A stretch of 13,697 nt of DNA, taken from positions 34,287 to 47,983 of the forward strand of contig DDGG01000007.1 of NCBI GenBank assembly GCA_002337525.1, given 5' to 3'. This DNA is from Alphaproteobacteria bacterium UBA1908 (GTDB taxonomy: Bacteria > Pseudomonadota > Alphaproteobacteria > Caedimonadales > UBA1908). Made by a program: the position numbers and the translations under genes. This document shows positions 6,416 through 13,680 of this stretch, piece by piece. Every line of letters begins with the position of its first letter. Position 1 is the first letter of the stretch. A model generated the notes under the pieces. The model worked only from the letters and a program-made list of their open reading frames with translations. It had not been told where the DNA came from and searched no databases.

Positions 6416-8566
6416 TTGCCATGTATTTTAATCATTGAAGATAACCCTGAAAACCTTTCTCTGCTTGAGCGGATTTCACAAAAACTTGATTGCACAATCA
6501 AAAGTTTCACATCCCCCCTTAAAGGACTTTCCTGGGCCCTGGAAAACGAGTTTGATCTCCTTGTTATAGACTACCACATGCCCAAGCTTGACGGGCTTGA
6601 TTTCATTAAAAAACTCCGGTCAACGCCAGGTAAGGAGACTGTTCCTATTCTAATGGTCTCAAGTGAAGATAAAGCCCTTTTACGACCAGCTCTTGAAGCT
6701 GGTGCAAATGACTTTCTGCAAAAACCGTTGGATCGGACCGAGTTTCTGGCACGAGCTCAAAATATGCTTGACCTAAGAAATCATGATAAGAAGCTGCGTC
6801 AACATACGGAAAATTTGGCACAGGAAGTTCATAAAGCAACCCAAAAGTTAAAGCTTACACATGAACGATACCGCCTGGCCTCTCTCGCTTCCAATGATGG
6901 CTTCTGGGACTGGAACCTGGAGAAAAATACCATTTATTATTCTGATAGATGGTTTGAAATGTTAGGCTTTCACCCCGATGACTTACCTCATACTCTTGAT
7001 ACCTGGTTTTCCCGTGTTCATAAAGATGATCTTAAAACCTTAAGGAATCAGCTGGACCAGTTAATAGAGGGACATCTTGATATACTCTCTCAGGAAATCC
7101 GTCTACAGCACAGAACGGGTGAAATCATATGGGTCACCATCAAAAGTTTGACAGAAACAAACGATGTTGGAAAAATCATCAGACTTGTTGGGGCTCAAAC
7201 AGACATTTCTGAACGTAAGCGTGTTGAAGAACAACTTGCCCGGGACGCCCTCCATGATCCCCTCACGGGATTGCCTAACCGACTTTTATTTAATGAACGT
7301 TTTGAACAAGCTTTTATGAGATTTAAAAGAGACAATAATGCTCATTTTGCTGTTTTGTTTATTGATATAGACCGTTTCAAACAAGTCAATGATATCCTTG
7401 GTCATGCTGTTGGTGACACTCTTTTAATGACACTTTCCGGGCGAATGAAAAAGTGCTGCCGTGAAGTTGATACAGTTGCACGTCTTGCGGGGGACGAATT
7501 TGTTATTCTGTTATCAGCTCCTCATAATGTTAATGATACGCTTGCCATCGCACAACGCCTTGTTACAGAACTGAATCAGCCCGTCTTCCTGGATAATCAG
7601 GAAATCCATCCCTCGGCCAGTGTCGGAATTGCTTTTTCAGATACATCCTATCTTTCAAAAGGCGATATGTTGCGCGGGGCTGATCTGGCTCTTTACCAGG
7701 CAAAGGAAAAAGGTCGTAATCAATACTGTGTTTTTGATGTTTCAAAAAAAGCCGAAATGGTAAAACCCTTACGGTATAAATCTGATTTAAAACAGGCGGT
7801 GAACAAAGAGGAATTCATCGTTTATTTCCAGGGAATTTTTGATGCTGTTTCAGAGAAACTCTGTGGGTTTGAGGCGCTTGCTCGCTGGCAACATCCTGAT
7901 CTGGGAACGGTTCTTCCAAAAGATTTTCTCCTCCTGGCAGAAGAGTCAGGTAAAATCGCTGAAATAGATCGACAAATCTTTGAGGAATCTATAAGACAAG
8001 TTGCTCGCTGGCGTCAACAGTCAGGGGAAGACCTTTTTATCAGCTTTAACCTATCAACATCTGCCCTGTTGAACTTGTCTATCAAAAATGACTTTCAAGC
8101 CCTGGCCCGGGAACATAATCTGGCACCGGATAAAATTGTATTAGAGCTTCCCGAAAAAATTGCCCACGAAGGACTGGCTGTTGCCTCCAAAACGCTAGAT
8201 GCTCTTAAGGCATCAGGGTTTCGCATTGCCCTGGATGACTTTGGTGCCGGAATCGCTTCTTTACATACTCTCCCGGGTTTACCCCTTGATATCCTAAAAA
8301 TTGACCGTTCCCTGGTTACAGATATTCATACCAATACCAGGAATCAGGAAATGTTAAAATTAATCCGGCTTATCATTGATAACAGGGGCCTTGATACTAT
8401 TATTGAAGGGGTTGAAACACAGGAAGAACTGAATTTTATAAGACAAAACTTTCAGGGGATGATCCAGGGTTACTATTTTCAGAAACCGGTTTCTGCAAAT
8501 GAAATAGAAAGCCTTTATCCTGCTTTCACAGGAATAAAACCTCAACAAAATAGTATAAAAAGGTAA
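6416..8566 (+). CDS. REC-PAS-GGDEF-EAL c-di-GMP response regulator
   Basis: A soluble 716-aa regulator that should tune c-di-GMP in response to phosphorylation. The receiver domain (1-118) has E8, D9, phospho-acceptor D52, S82 and K103 in QKPL. A charged helical linker (121-150) follows. The PAS domain (about 151-268) has DGFWDWNLEKNTIYYS and a PAC end AQTDISERK. The GGDEF domain (272-440) has metal-binding D317 and an active-type AGDEF (358-362), preceded by exactly five residues after the inhibitory I-site RxxD (R349-D352). The EAL domain (about 452-700) has E486-A-L, N545, E577-L-P-E580, D607-D608, K628, E664 and Q684. So both synthesis and breakdown are possible. Small departures are YFQGI for YYQPI and DDFGAGIAS for DDFGTGxSS. 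The start is TTG: an in-frame stop lies at 6389-6391 and the receiver domain begins at once, leaving no ATG option. The nearby ATG at 6421 is out of frame. AGG 11 bases upstream is a weak RBS. Confidence 0.93.
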   Translation: MPCILIIEDNPENLSLLERISQKLDCTIKSFTSPLKGLSWALENEFDLLVIDYHMPKLDGLDFIKKLRSTPGKETVPILMVSSEDKALLRPALEAGANDFLQKPLDRTEFLARAQNMLDLRNHDKKLRQHTENLAQEVHKATQKLKLTHERYRLASLASNDGFWDWNLEKNTIYYSDRWFEMLGFHPDDLPHTLDTWFSRVHKDDLKTLRNQLDQLIEGHLDILSQEIRLQHRTGEIIWVTIKSLTETNDVGKIIRLVGAQTDISERKRVEEQLARDALHDPLTGLPNRLLFNERFEQAFMRFKRDNNAHFAVLFIDIDRFKQVNDILGHAVGDTLLMTLSGRMKKCCREVDTVARLAGDEFVILLSAPHNVNDTLAIAQRLVTELNQPVFLDNQEIHPSASVGIAFSDTSYLSKGDMLRGADLALYQAKEKGRNQYCVFDVSKKAEMVKPLRYKSDLKQAVNKEEFIVYFQGIFDAVSEKLCGFEALARWQHPDLGTVLPKDFLLLAEESGKIAEIDRQIFEESIRQVARWRQQSGEDLFISFNLSTSALLNLSIKNDFQALAREHNLAPDKIVLELPEKIAHEGLAVASKTLDALKASGFRIALDDFGAGIASLHTLPGLPLDILKIDRSLVTDIHTNTRNQEMLKLIRLIIDNRGLDTIIEGVETQEELNFIRQNFQGMIQGYYFQKPVSANEIESLYPAFTGIKPQQNSIKR

Positions 8567-8623
8567 GGCTGACTTATAAAAAAGTATAAGCCTTCTAGGA
8601 TTTTTTCAATTTCAGAAGGCTTA
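8565..8623 (-). terminator. Terminator hairpin with a competing arm between convergent genes
   Basis: TAAGCCTTCT (8587-8596) and AGAAGGCTTA (8614-8623) form a perfect 10-bp stem with a 17-nt loop. Read leftwards the stem is followed within four bases by six T residues (8579-8583 region), so it fits an intrinsic terminator for the leftward gene ending at 8636. Read rightwards it is followed by CAAAAAAA, not T. A third arm, AAGGC plus TTATA (8565-8578), can pair with the first arm instead (TATAA-GCCTT, 8585-8594). Confidence 0.7.
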
Positions 8624-8635
8624 CAAAAAAATAGC

Positions 8636-9145
8636 TTATATGTTAAGAACAGAGGCGATAGCCTCTTTCAGATAAGGAGCAGTCACCCCTTTATGCTGTT
8701 GCGACAAAACCTCTTTGGTTTCTTCTGTCACATTCTTTGGATGAGCCTCAAGATAATAAACACCCACAAGTATGCGACCCTGAAAACCATCAGATTGCAC
8801 CCACTCTTTGGGAGTGAAAACATCAAAAAGGCCAAGAGCCCTAAGGCCTGACAAATTTTCTTTAACAAAAGATGAAATTCGTTCCAGCTTCTCTCTTGTC
8901 TCTTTTGAATCAGGAAGAGCCAGAAGTTGGTCCAACAAAGCAATATTATTATAAAAAGAAGCAATTGTTCCTTTTCTAATAAAAGCTTTTTCCTTTGTGA
9001 AAGGATTTGTTACTTCAGCCGCATCAACACCATCCGGCAAAAGCTTTGCAGGTGTCACTGCAGTTAAAGGCCTTGGCGAAGACTCACAAAAACCGGTTTG
9101 AGAAAATACCAGGGCAGCCGCACTTAATAAAATAACTTTTTTCAA
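8636..9145 (-). CDS. Exported protein, unknown function
   Basis: No family recognised. With the TTG start at 9145 the product has 169 aa and begins MKKVILLSAAALVFSQTGFC, a typical signal peptide; cleavage is probably close to Cys20-Glu21. GFC at the end is not a proper lipobox, so lipidation is unlikely. The mature part contains VTNPFTKEKAFIRKGTIASFYNNIALLDQLL (46-75), a charged helical segment 79-100, and FDVFTPKEWVQSDGFQGRILVGVYYLEAHPKNVTEETKEVL (107-147). It is mostly helical, with one pale hydrophobic strand GRILVGVYYL. A longer frame from GTG 9166 is possible, but AAGGAG lies exactly six bases before the TTG and would be inside the longer form. The gene has its own downstream terminator and an upstream palindrome at 9192-9204. 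Confidence 0.75.
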   Translation of the reverse strand: MKKVILLSAAALVFSQTGFCESSPRPLTAVTPAKLLPDGVDAAEVTNPFTKEKAFIRKGTIASFYNNIALLDQLLALPDSKETREKLERISSFVKENLSGLRALGLFDVFTPKEWVQSDGFQGRILVGVYYLEAHPKNVTEETKEVLSQQHKGVTAPYLKEAIASVLNI

Positions 9146-9151
9146 TATTAT

Positions 9152-9157
9152 CTCCTT
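9152..9157 (-). promoter_or_regulatory. Strong Shine-Dalgarno that fixes a TTG start
   Basis: AAGGAG, six bases upstream of TTG 9143-9145. No ATG or GTG stands at the correct distance. The resulting N-terminus (M-K-K-V-I-L-L) is a classic signal-peptide start, supporting TTG initiation. Confidence 0.75.
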
Positions 9158-9191
9158 AGACAACACTTAAAATGCCAAAATATTATTTATT

Positions 9192-9204
9192 TTGACAGTG
9201 TCAA
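9192..9204. promoter_or_regulatory. Perfect 13-bp palindrome, candidate operator
   Basis: TTGACA-G-TGTCAA, two perfect 6-bp arms around one base, 47 bp upstream of the leftward TTG start at 9145. A possible leftward -10 (TAATAT, 9185-9180) lies next to it, which would place the palindrome between -35 and -10 where a repressor could act. A 6-1-6 palindrome is expected a few times by chance in a window this size. Confidence 0.35.
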
Positions 9205-9335
9205 GAAAGTACTTCAGATAAAATGAAAAGTCAATAAAATAATAGCCATATAAATAAAATAGTAATTACAGTTTTATTCACTATCTTTACACTGGGTCAT
9301 CATGAATCCCATGAGGCTTTTCTGCACCAGCAGCA

Positions 9336-9848
9336 TTAGACAGCTTCAATTTCATCATTATCATCATTATTATGATGCATATGACTACCATTGAGATCTT
9401 GCAAATCTTTTTCAAAAGCTCTACCTGCTTTTTTGGAACGGCTTCCTAACTTATCAAGAGCAATGGAAACAACTTCAGCACTACCTGCAATAATGACAAA
9501 GGTCTGTCCAATATCATCTCCGTAAAGAACGGCTCCTATTCCTGCACTGATAACACTTACAACATCCAGAATAGAGGAAGTAACCTTCATCACCTCGCCG
9601 GAAATAAGATAACAATTCCTTCCCCTCCAGTACCATTTACGCTGCCATACACTCAGATTATATGTGCTCTCTTGCGCATCATGCAAAAGCCTTTGATCCA
9701 GATCTAATGGGTCTCCATCATGCATAACAGCGATAGGAGGCGCTCCTCCATCATCATCATCCAAGTCCGAATCTGATCCCCAGGAGGGAGAAATCAGGAA
9801 AAAGCTCGCCATCAAAATCATCAAAGTCTTTTTAAAAAAATCGGTCAT
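9336..9848 (-). CDS. Exported two-TM acidic protein, unknown function
   Basis: No family recognised with confidence. With the start at ATG 9848 the 170-aa product has a signal peptide (MTDFFKKTLMILMASFFLISPSWG). An Asp-rich stretch (SDSDLDDDDGG, 25-35) comes next, then a polar-aromatic segment SVWQRKWYWRGRNCYLISGEVMK (66-88), two close hydrophobic segments (about 91-109 and 115-131, separated by GDDIGQ), a charged helix DKLGSRSKKAGRAFEKDLQDL, and a His/Asn/Asp/Glu tail HMHHNNDDNDEIE (156-168). The layout recalls two-TM modules such as SLATT/DUF4231, but a signal peptide is unusual for those, so this is only a resemblance. GGGAGG four bases before ATG 9848 sets the start; the frame stays open to an ATG at 9920, which I consider untranslated leader. 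It may be co-oriented with, but not clearly co-transcribed with, the gene at 8636 (190-bp gap). Confidence 0.7.
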   Translation of the reverse strand: MTDFFKKTLMILMASFFLISPSWGSDSDLDDDDGGAPPIAVMHDGDPLDLDQRLLHDAQESTYNLSVWQRKWYWRGRNCYLISGEVMKVTSSILDVVSVISAGIGAVLYGDDIGQTFVIIAGSAEVVSIALDKLGSRSKKAGRAFEKDLQDLNGSHMHHNNDDNDEIEAV

Positions 9849-9852
9849 CGTA

Positions 9853-9858
9853 CCTCCC
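9853..9858 (-). promoter_or_regulatory. Shine-Dalgarno that fixes the start of the acidic protein
   Basis: GGGAGG lies four bases upstream of ATG 9846-9848, immediately before a good signal peptide. It lies inside the longer open frame that runs to 9920, so translation from the upstream ATG is less likely. Confidence 0.65.
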
Positions 9859-10015
9859 TTTTTCATTCTTTCCGTAAGGACATATTTATTGCCTGTTAAA
9901 GTTCTTTTTATCACAGACACATTTTAATTTCCTCATAAAATTCAAAAACACAAGATACCTTTACAATTCCTCTTACAAAAAAGTCCTGAAAACGTTAAGG
10001 TAGGATTTATTTTAA

Positions 10016-10028
10016 TTGATCCGATCAA
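10016..10028. promoter_or_regulatory. Perfect 13-bp palindrome touching the tricorn RBS
   Basis: TTGATC-C-GATCAA, 6-bp arms around one base, overlapping the first two bases of the AAGGAG Shine-Dalgarno (10027-10032) of the tricorn gene. It shares the 6-1-6 geometry and the TTGA...TCAA ends with the palindrome at 9192-9204. It could be an operator, or in RNA a small hairpin (five pairs, loop CCG) near the RBS. Chance occurrence cannot be excluded. Confidence 0.35.
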
Positions 10029-10038
10029 GGAGCCCCGA

Positions 10039-13000
10039 ATGTCCCAAAACGGTTATTATCGTTATCCCGCTATTTTTAAAGAAACTGTCATTTTCGTCTG
10101 TGAAGATGATCTATGGCAAACGGACCTGAATGGATCCCCTGCCCGTCGCCTGACATCGGGACTAGGGGCGGTCAGTTGTCCGGTCTTCTCTCCAGATGGT
10201 TCTGAAATTGCCTTCTCTGCAACAAGTGAGGGACACAGCGAAGTTTATACAATGCCGTCTCGGGGGGGCGATGCCACTCGTTTGACATTTCTGGGAGACA
10301 CAGTCACGGTTTTATCCTGGACCCTGGAAGGTATTCAATTTTCAACAGCGGCCGGTAGTCCTTTTGCACGCCTGTCATGGATCTGGCGCGTTCCCTCCAG
10401 GGGTGGTGCTCCTGAAAAACTAGCTGTAGGACCAGCCTCATACCACATGTCCAGGGATCATCAGGGAGGTGCCGCAGGAGCCGTGATTCAGCGTCTGGGA
10501 TATCGTGAATATGGCTATTGGAAACGTTATCGAGGCGGGACAGCAGGGACCCTTTGGATTGACAAAAAGGGAAATGGAAACTTTACCGAGCTGTTGTCCC
10601 TGAAATCGGATCTGGCACGCCCTCTGTGGATCCAGGATCGTATTTATTTTGCCTCCGATCATGAAGGAATTGGGAATCTGTATTCCTGCACAGTAGACGG
10701 TGATGACCTGCAACGTCACACAGAGCATCTGGATTTTTATATCCGTAATCAGCAAACAGACGGAGATCACATCATCTATCAGGCAGGGGCGGATCTTTAT
10801 ACTTTTGAGGTCAAAACCCGAATACACAAAAAACTCGATTTTGACTTCCACAGTTCCAGACCGGAACGAGCCCGTAAATTTGTATCAGCCAGTCGCTATC
10901 TTGAAGATGCCAGCTTGCACCCCAAAGGACATCATTTGGCCATAACGGCACGAGGAAAACCCTTTGTGTTTGGCAAGTCTGATGGCCCCGTTCTTCAACT
11001 GGGTCAAGAAGACGGTGTGCGATATCGCCTTCCCTGCTGGTTAAAAGATGGGGAACGTGTTCTTGTTGTTTGTGACCAAAATGGGGAAGAATCTCTTGAG
11101 ATTTACGATGCCGGTTCTTCAAAATGCCTTTCATCTTCAAAAGGACTTGATTTTGGACGGGCCCGAAAAATAGCGGTGAGCCCTACACAGGATGCGGTTA
11201 TTCTCGTCAACCAGAAAGGTGAGATTATTCATTTAGACCTGTCCACCTGGTCCATGAAAGTACTGGACCAAAGTCGCCACGAAATGGTCACTGGTATTTC
11301 CTGGTCTCCGGATGGTCGCTGGGTTGCCTACCACTGTTCTCTCTCTCGACGCCAATCCGCTATTAAAATTGCAGAGGTTGCCTCTGGAGAAACCCATCAA
11401 GTAACGAACCCCGTTTTAAAAGATGTTTCTCCTGTTTTTGATCCCGAAGGAAAATATCTTTATTTTCTCTCTTACCGGGAATTTGATCCCAACTGGGACA
11501 CACTTCACTTTGAATTGGGATTCCCGGCAGGCATGCGGCCTTATTTAATCACCTTACAAAAAGGTATGGAATCACCCTTTGAAGTGCGACCAGCAAGTTT
11601 AGCAGAAACCGAGGCAGATAAAGACGACAAGGAAGCTTCCTCTGACGAAGATGCCGAAAAGGATACCACCAAAAAAGAAGACGACAAGAAAATTCCCGAG
11701 GTCACTATTGACTTTGACGGCATTCAAAATCGTCTCATTGCCTTTCCTGTCGAACCCGGTGTTTTCTCGGGATTACGAGCCATTAAAGGCAAAGCACTTT
11801 ATTTAAGTTGGCCCCTTGTTTCCGGCAGTGATGAAAGTGATGATGCGAACGGAAGTGGTTCTGTCCTGGAAGCTTATGACTTTGAGGCCCAGAAAACAGA
11901 AGAGCTTCTTCATGATGTTGACGGGTATGACCTTTCCCTTGACCACCAGCACCTTATTTATAAAACAGGCAAGCGCCTGCGTGTTATCAAGGCTGGCGAA
12001 AAAGCAGAAAGCTCATCAGATAACGACACACCGCGTAAATCAGGTTGGGTTAACCTGGATCGTGTCCGTGTTTCTGTGACACCCGCTTTGGAATGGCCAC
12101 AAATCTATAAGGAAGCCTGGCGCCTTCAACGTGACCATTTCTGGGTTGAGGATATGTCACAAATTGATTGGCAACGTGTTTATGATCGTTATTGGCCCCT
12201 CGTCGACCGAGTATCCACACGCCGCGAACTCACAGACCTTCTTTGGGAAATGCAGGGAGAACTTGGCACTTCTCATGCTTATGCTTTTGGAGGAGATATC
12301 AGTCCGTCTCCTGCCTGGACTGTTGGGCGTCTGGGGGCAGAATTCACCTATAATCACGATGAAAAAGCCTACGAGATTAAATCTATTGCCAAAGGAGACC
12401 CATGGAAGGCATCCAAAACATCTCCCTTGAATCAGGTTGGGATTCAAGCAAAGGTCGGAGACTTTCTTTATAAAATTAATGGACAAGAGGTTTCTCCGGA
12501 AAGCCCCCCTGAATCTCACTTGACACATCAGGCCGGTCAGGAAATTCGTCTGACTCTATCCGCCAACCCAACAAATAAAGAGGGTAGTGATTCTGGTAAA
12601 ACACGTGACGTTACTATACGTCCTCTTCGTTGTGAAACAGTTCTGCATTACCGTGACTGGGTTGAAAACAACCGGCGTTATGTTCACGAAAAAACCCAAG
12701 GGCGTGTTGGTTATCTTCATGTCCCGGATATGGGAACAACAGGTTTTGCCGAATTTCATCGCGGATTCCTGGCCGAATGCGGGCGTGACGGTCTGATTGT
12801 TGATGTGCGTTATAACGGAGGTGGCAACGTCTCGCCCCTTATTCTTGAGAAACTTTCCCGTAAACAATTGGGATATGATGTAACACGCTGGATGGGGCAT
12901 TTCCCTTATCCAGAGGATTCGACATCGGGGCGCCTTGTTGGCCTGACAAACGAGCATGCCGGATCAGATGGGGACATGTTCTCTCATGCTTTCAAGGCCT

Positions 13001-13326
13001 TAAAACTGGGACCGCTTATTGGAAAAAGAACCTGGGGTGGAGTCATTGGAATTTGGCCTCGTAACCCGCTTGTTGATGGGGGGCTTACGACCCAACCCGA
13101 GTTTTCTGCCTGGTTTGAAGGTGTTGGATGGGGGCTTGAAAACTATGGTGTTGATCCCGACATTGTTGTTGAAAACACCCCACAGGATTATGCCGAAGGT
13201 CGTGATGCCCAGCTTGATCGCAGCATCGAGGAAGTTCTTAAAATCCTGAAAGAAAACCCTGTCGTTGTGCCAGACTTTGGCGATCGCCCTAATCTATCGA
13301 TTCCCACAAAACTGGAAGAAAAATAA
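10039..13326 (+). CDS. Tricorn-type protease (peptidase family S41)
   Basis: A cytoplasmic serine protease that, in the archaeal prototype, forms a large toroidal hexamer cutting short peptides released by the proteasome; in bacteria it may act after Lon, Clp or HslUV. The 1095-aa length matches the family. Domain order: first beta-propeller (about 1-315, with a repeat SPDGSEIAFSA at 51-61), second propeller (about 325-680, WSPDGRWVAY at 422-431 and FDPEGKYLYFLS at 467-478), helical C1 (about 685-750), PDZ (about 765-860) and catalytic C2 (about 870-1070). The catalytic tetrad is intact: S745-H746 in ELGTSHAYAF, S976 in GSDGD (with D977 and the Gly run of VRYNGGGN for the oxyanion hole) and E1034 before NYGVDPDI. 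There is no signal peptide. An acidic, low-complexity insert (about 521-555, rich in D/E/K) lies inside the second propeller. The start is ATG with AAGGAG six bases upstream. The gene appears less AT-rich than its neighbours. Confidence 0.95.
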   Translation: MSQNGYYRYPAIFKETVIFVCEDDLWQTDLNGSPARRLTSGLGAVSCPVFSPDGSEIAFSATSEGHSEVYTMPSRGGDATRLTFLGDTVTVLSWTLEGIQFSTAAGSPFARLSWIWRVPSRGGAPEKLAVGPASYHMSRDHQGGAAGAVIQRLGYREYGYWKRYRGGTAGTLWIDKKGNGNFTELLSLKSDLARPLWIQDRIYFASDHEGIGNLYSCTVDGDDLQRHTEHLDFYIRNQQTDGDHIIYQAGADLYTFEVKTRIHKKLDFDFHSSRPERARKFVSASRYLEDASLHPKGHHLAITARGKPFVFGKSDGPVLQLGQEDGVRYRLPCWLKDGERVLVVCDQNGEESLEIYDAGSSKCLSSSKGLDFGRARKIAVSPTQDAVILVNQKGEIIHLDLSTWSMKVLDQSRHEMVTGISWSPDGRWVAYHCSLSRRQSAIKIAEVASGETHQVTNPVLKDVSPVFDPEGKYLYFLSYREFDPNWDTLHFELGFPAGMRPYLITLQKGMESPFEVRPASLAETEADKDDKEASSDEDAEKDTTKKEDDKKIPEVTIDFDGIQNRLIAFPVEPGVFSGLRAIKGKALYLSWPLVSGSDESDDANGSGSVLEAYDFEAQKTEELLHDVDGYDLSLDHQHLIYKTGKRLRVIKAGEKAESSSDNDTPRKSGWVNLDRVRVSVTPALEWPQIYKEAWRLQRDHFWVEDMSQIDWQRVYDRYWPLVDRVSTRRELTDLLWEMQGELGTSHAYAFGGDISPSPAWTVGRLGAEFTYNHDEKAYEIKSIAKGDPWKASKTSPLNQVGIQAKVGDFLYKINGQEVSPESPPESHLTHQAGQEIRLTLSANPTNKEGSDSGKTRDVTIRPLRCETVLHYRDWVENNRRYVHEKTQGRVGYLHVPDMGTTGFAEFHRGFLAECGRDGLIVDVRYNGGGNVSPLILEKLSRKQLGYDVTRWMGHFPYPEDSTSGRLVGLTNEHAGSDGDMFSHAFKALKLGPLIGKRTWGGVIGIWPRNPLVDGGLTTQPEFSAWFEGVGWGLENYGVDPDIVVENTPQDYAEGRDAQLDRSIEEVLKILKENPVVVPDFGDRPNLSIPTKLEEK

Positions 13327-13359
13327 AAGCTGTCGCTTTGATGAAACTGATAAAAAGGA

Positions 13360-13388
13360 GCCCCTCTTTACGAGGGGCCTAGTTTTTT
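13360..13388 (+). terminator. Intrinsic terminator of the tricorn gene
   Basis: GCCCCTC (13360-13366) pairs with GAGGGGC (13372-13378) around a five-base loop TTTAC, followed after CTAG by six T residues (13383-13388). It begins 34 bp after the stop codon. Confidence 0.92.
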
Positions 13389-13399
13389 ACAGGGTTAGG

Positions 13400-13434
13400 A
13401 AATATCAACAGTCGGAGAACTGTCGATATTTTTT
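13400..13434 (+). terminator. Second hairpin with T-run behind the tricorn terminator
   Basis: AAATATCAACAGT (13400-13412) and ACTGTCGATATTT (13419-13431) form a 13-bp stem with one mismatch around the loop CGGAGA, ending in a T-run to 13434. It could be a backup terminator or the 3' end of a small RNA. No promoter could be placed in front of it. Confidence 0.5.
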
Positions 13435-13615
13435 CGGCGAGCAAACCAGCCCGCGAAACTTGAAAGTCATCCTTTGTTTACAAACAAATGATGAACAAAA
13501 ACTTAATTTCTAGGATGATCTTAAAAAAAAAGTTGAGAAAAATCTCTCGTGTTTTTTAGCGTAAGTATTCTTTACCTATAAAAATCCCGAGAAAATTTTG
13601 AACCTCCCTCACGCC
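13435..13615. other. Non-coding spacer with nested inverted repeats
   Basis: I see no supported gene in this stretch. TTTGTTT (13473-13479) and AAACAAA (13482-13488) form a palindrome, enclosed by TCATCCT (13467-13473) and AGGATGA (13512-13518). An A-rich run at 13522-13530 follows. The remaining sequence to the repeat element at 13616 is AT-rich without clear signals. Confidence 0.4.
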
Positions 13616-13680
13616 CGCCATTCAGAAGAAGCTTTTCTCACATTCGTCATTCAGAAGGAACGTAGTGACTGAATAATCCA
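13616..13680. repeat. Interspersed palindromic repeat, one partial and one fuller copy
   Basis: CGCCATTCAGAAGAAGC (13616-13632) and CGTCATTCAGAAGGAAC (13645-13661) are two near-identical units 29 bp apart. In the second, ATTCAG (13649-13654) pairs with CTGAAT (13669-13674), giving a hairpin, and the sequence ends with AATCCAG at the window edge. It is related to the CATTTAGAAGG / CTCTGGATGAC fragments at the left edge. It is probably a dispersed family in this genome. Confidence 0.55.

Noticed and set aside
9336..9848. SLATT-type effector of an anti-phage system
   Set aside because: Only the two-TM layout is similar; the protein has a signal peptide and no nucleotidyltransferase or other defence partner beside it.
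12157..12528. Open frame of 123 codons on the minus strand inside the tricorn gene
   Set aside because: It lies fully inside a strongly supported gene (PDZ and C1 region), has no family motifs or RBS, and looks like a chance shadow frame.
13616..13680. CRISPR array at the right end
   Set aside because: Only two units 29 bp apart that differ from each other, with no spacer series and no cas genes; it fits a dispersed palindromic repeat better.
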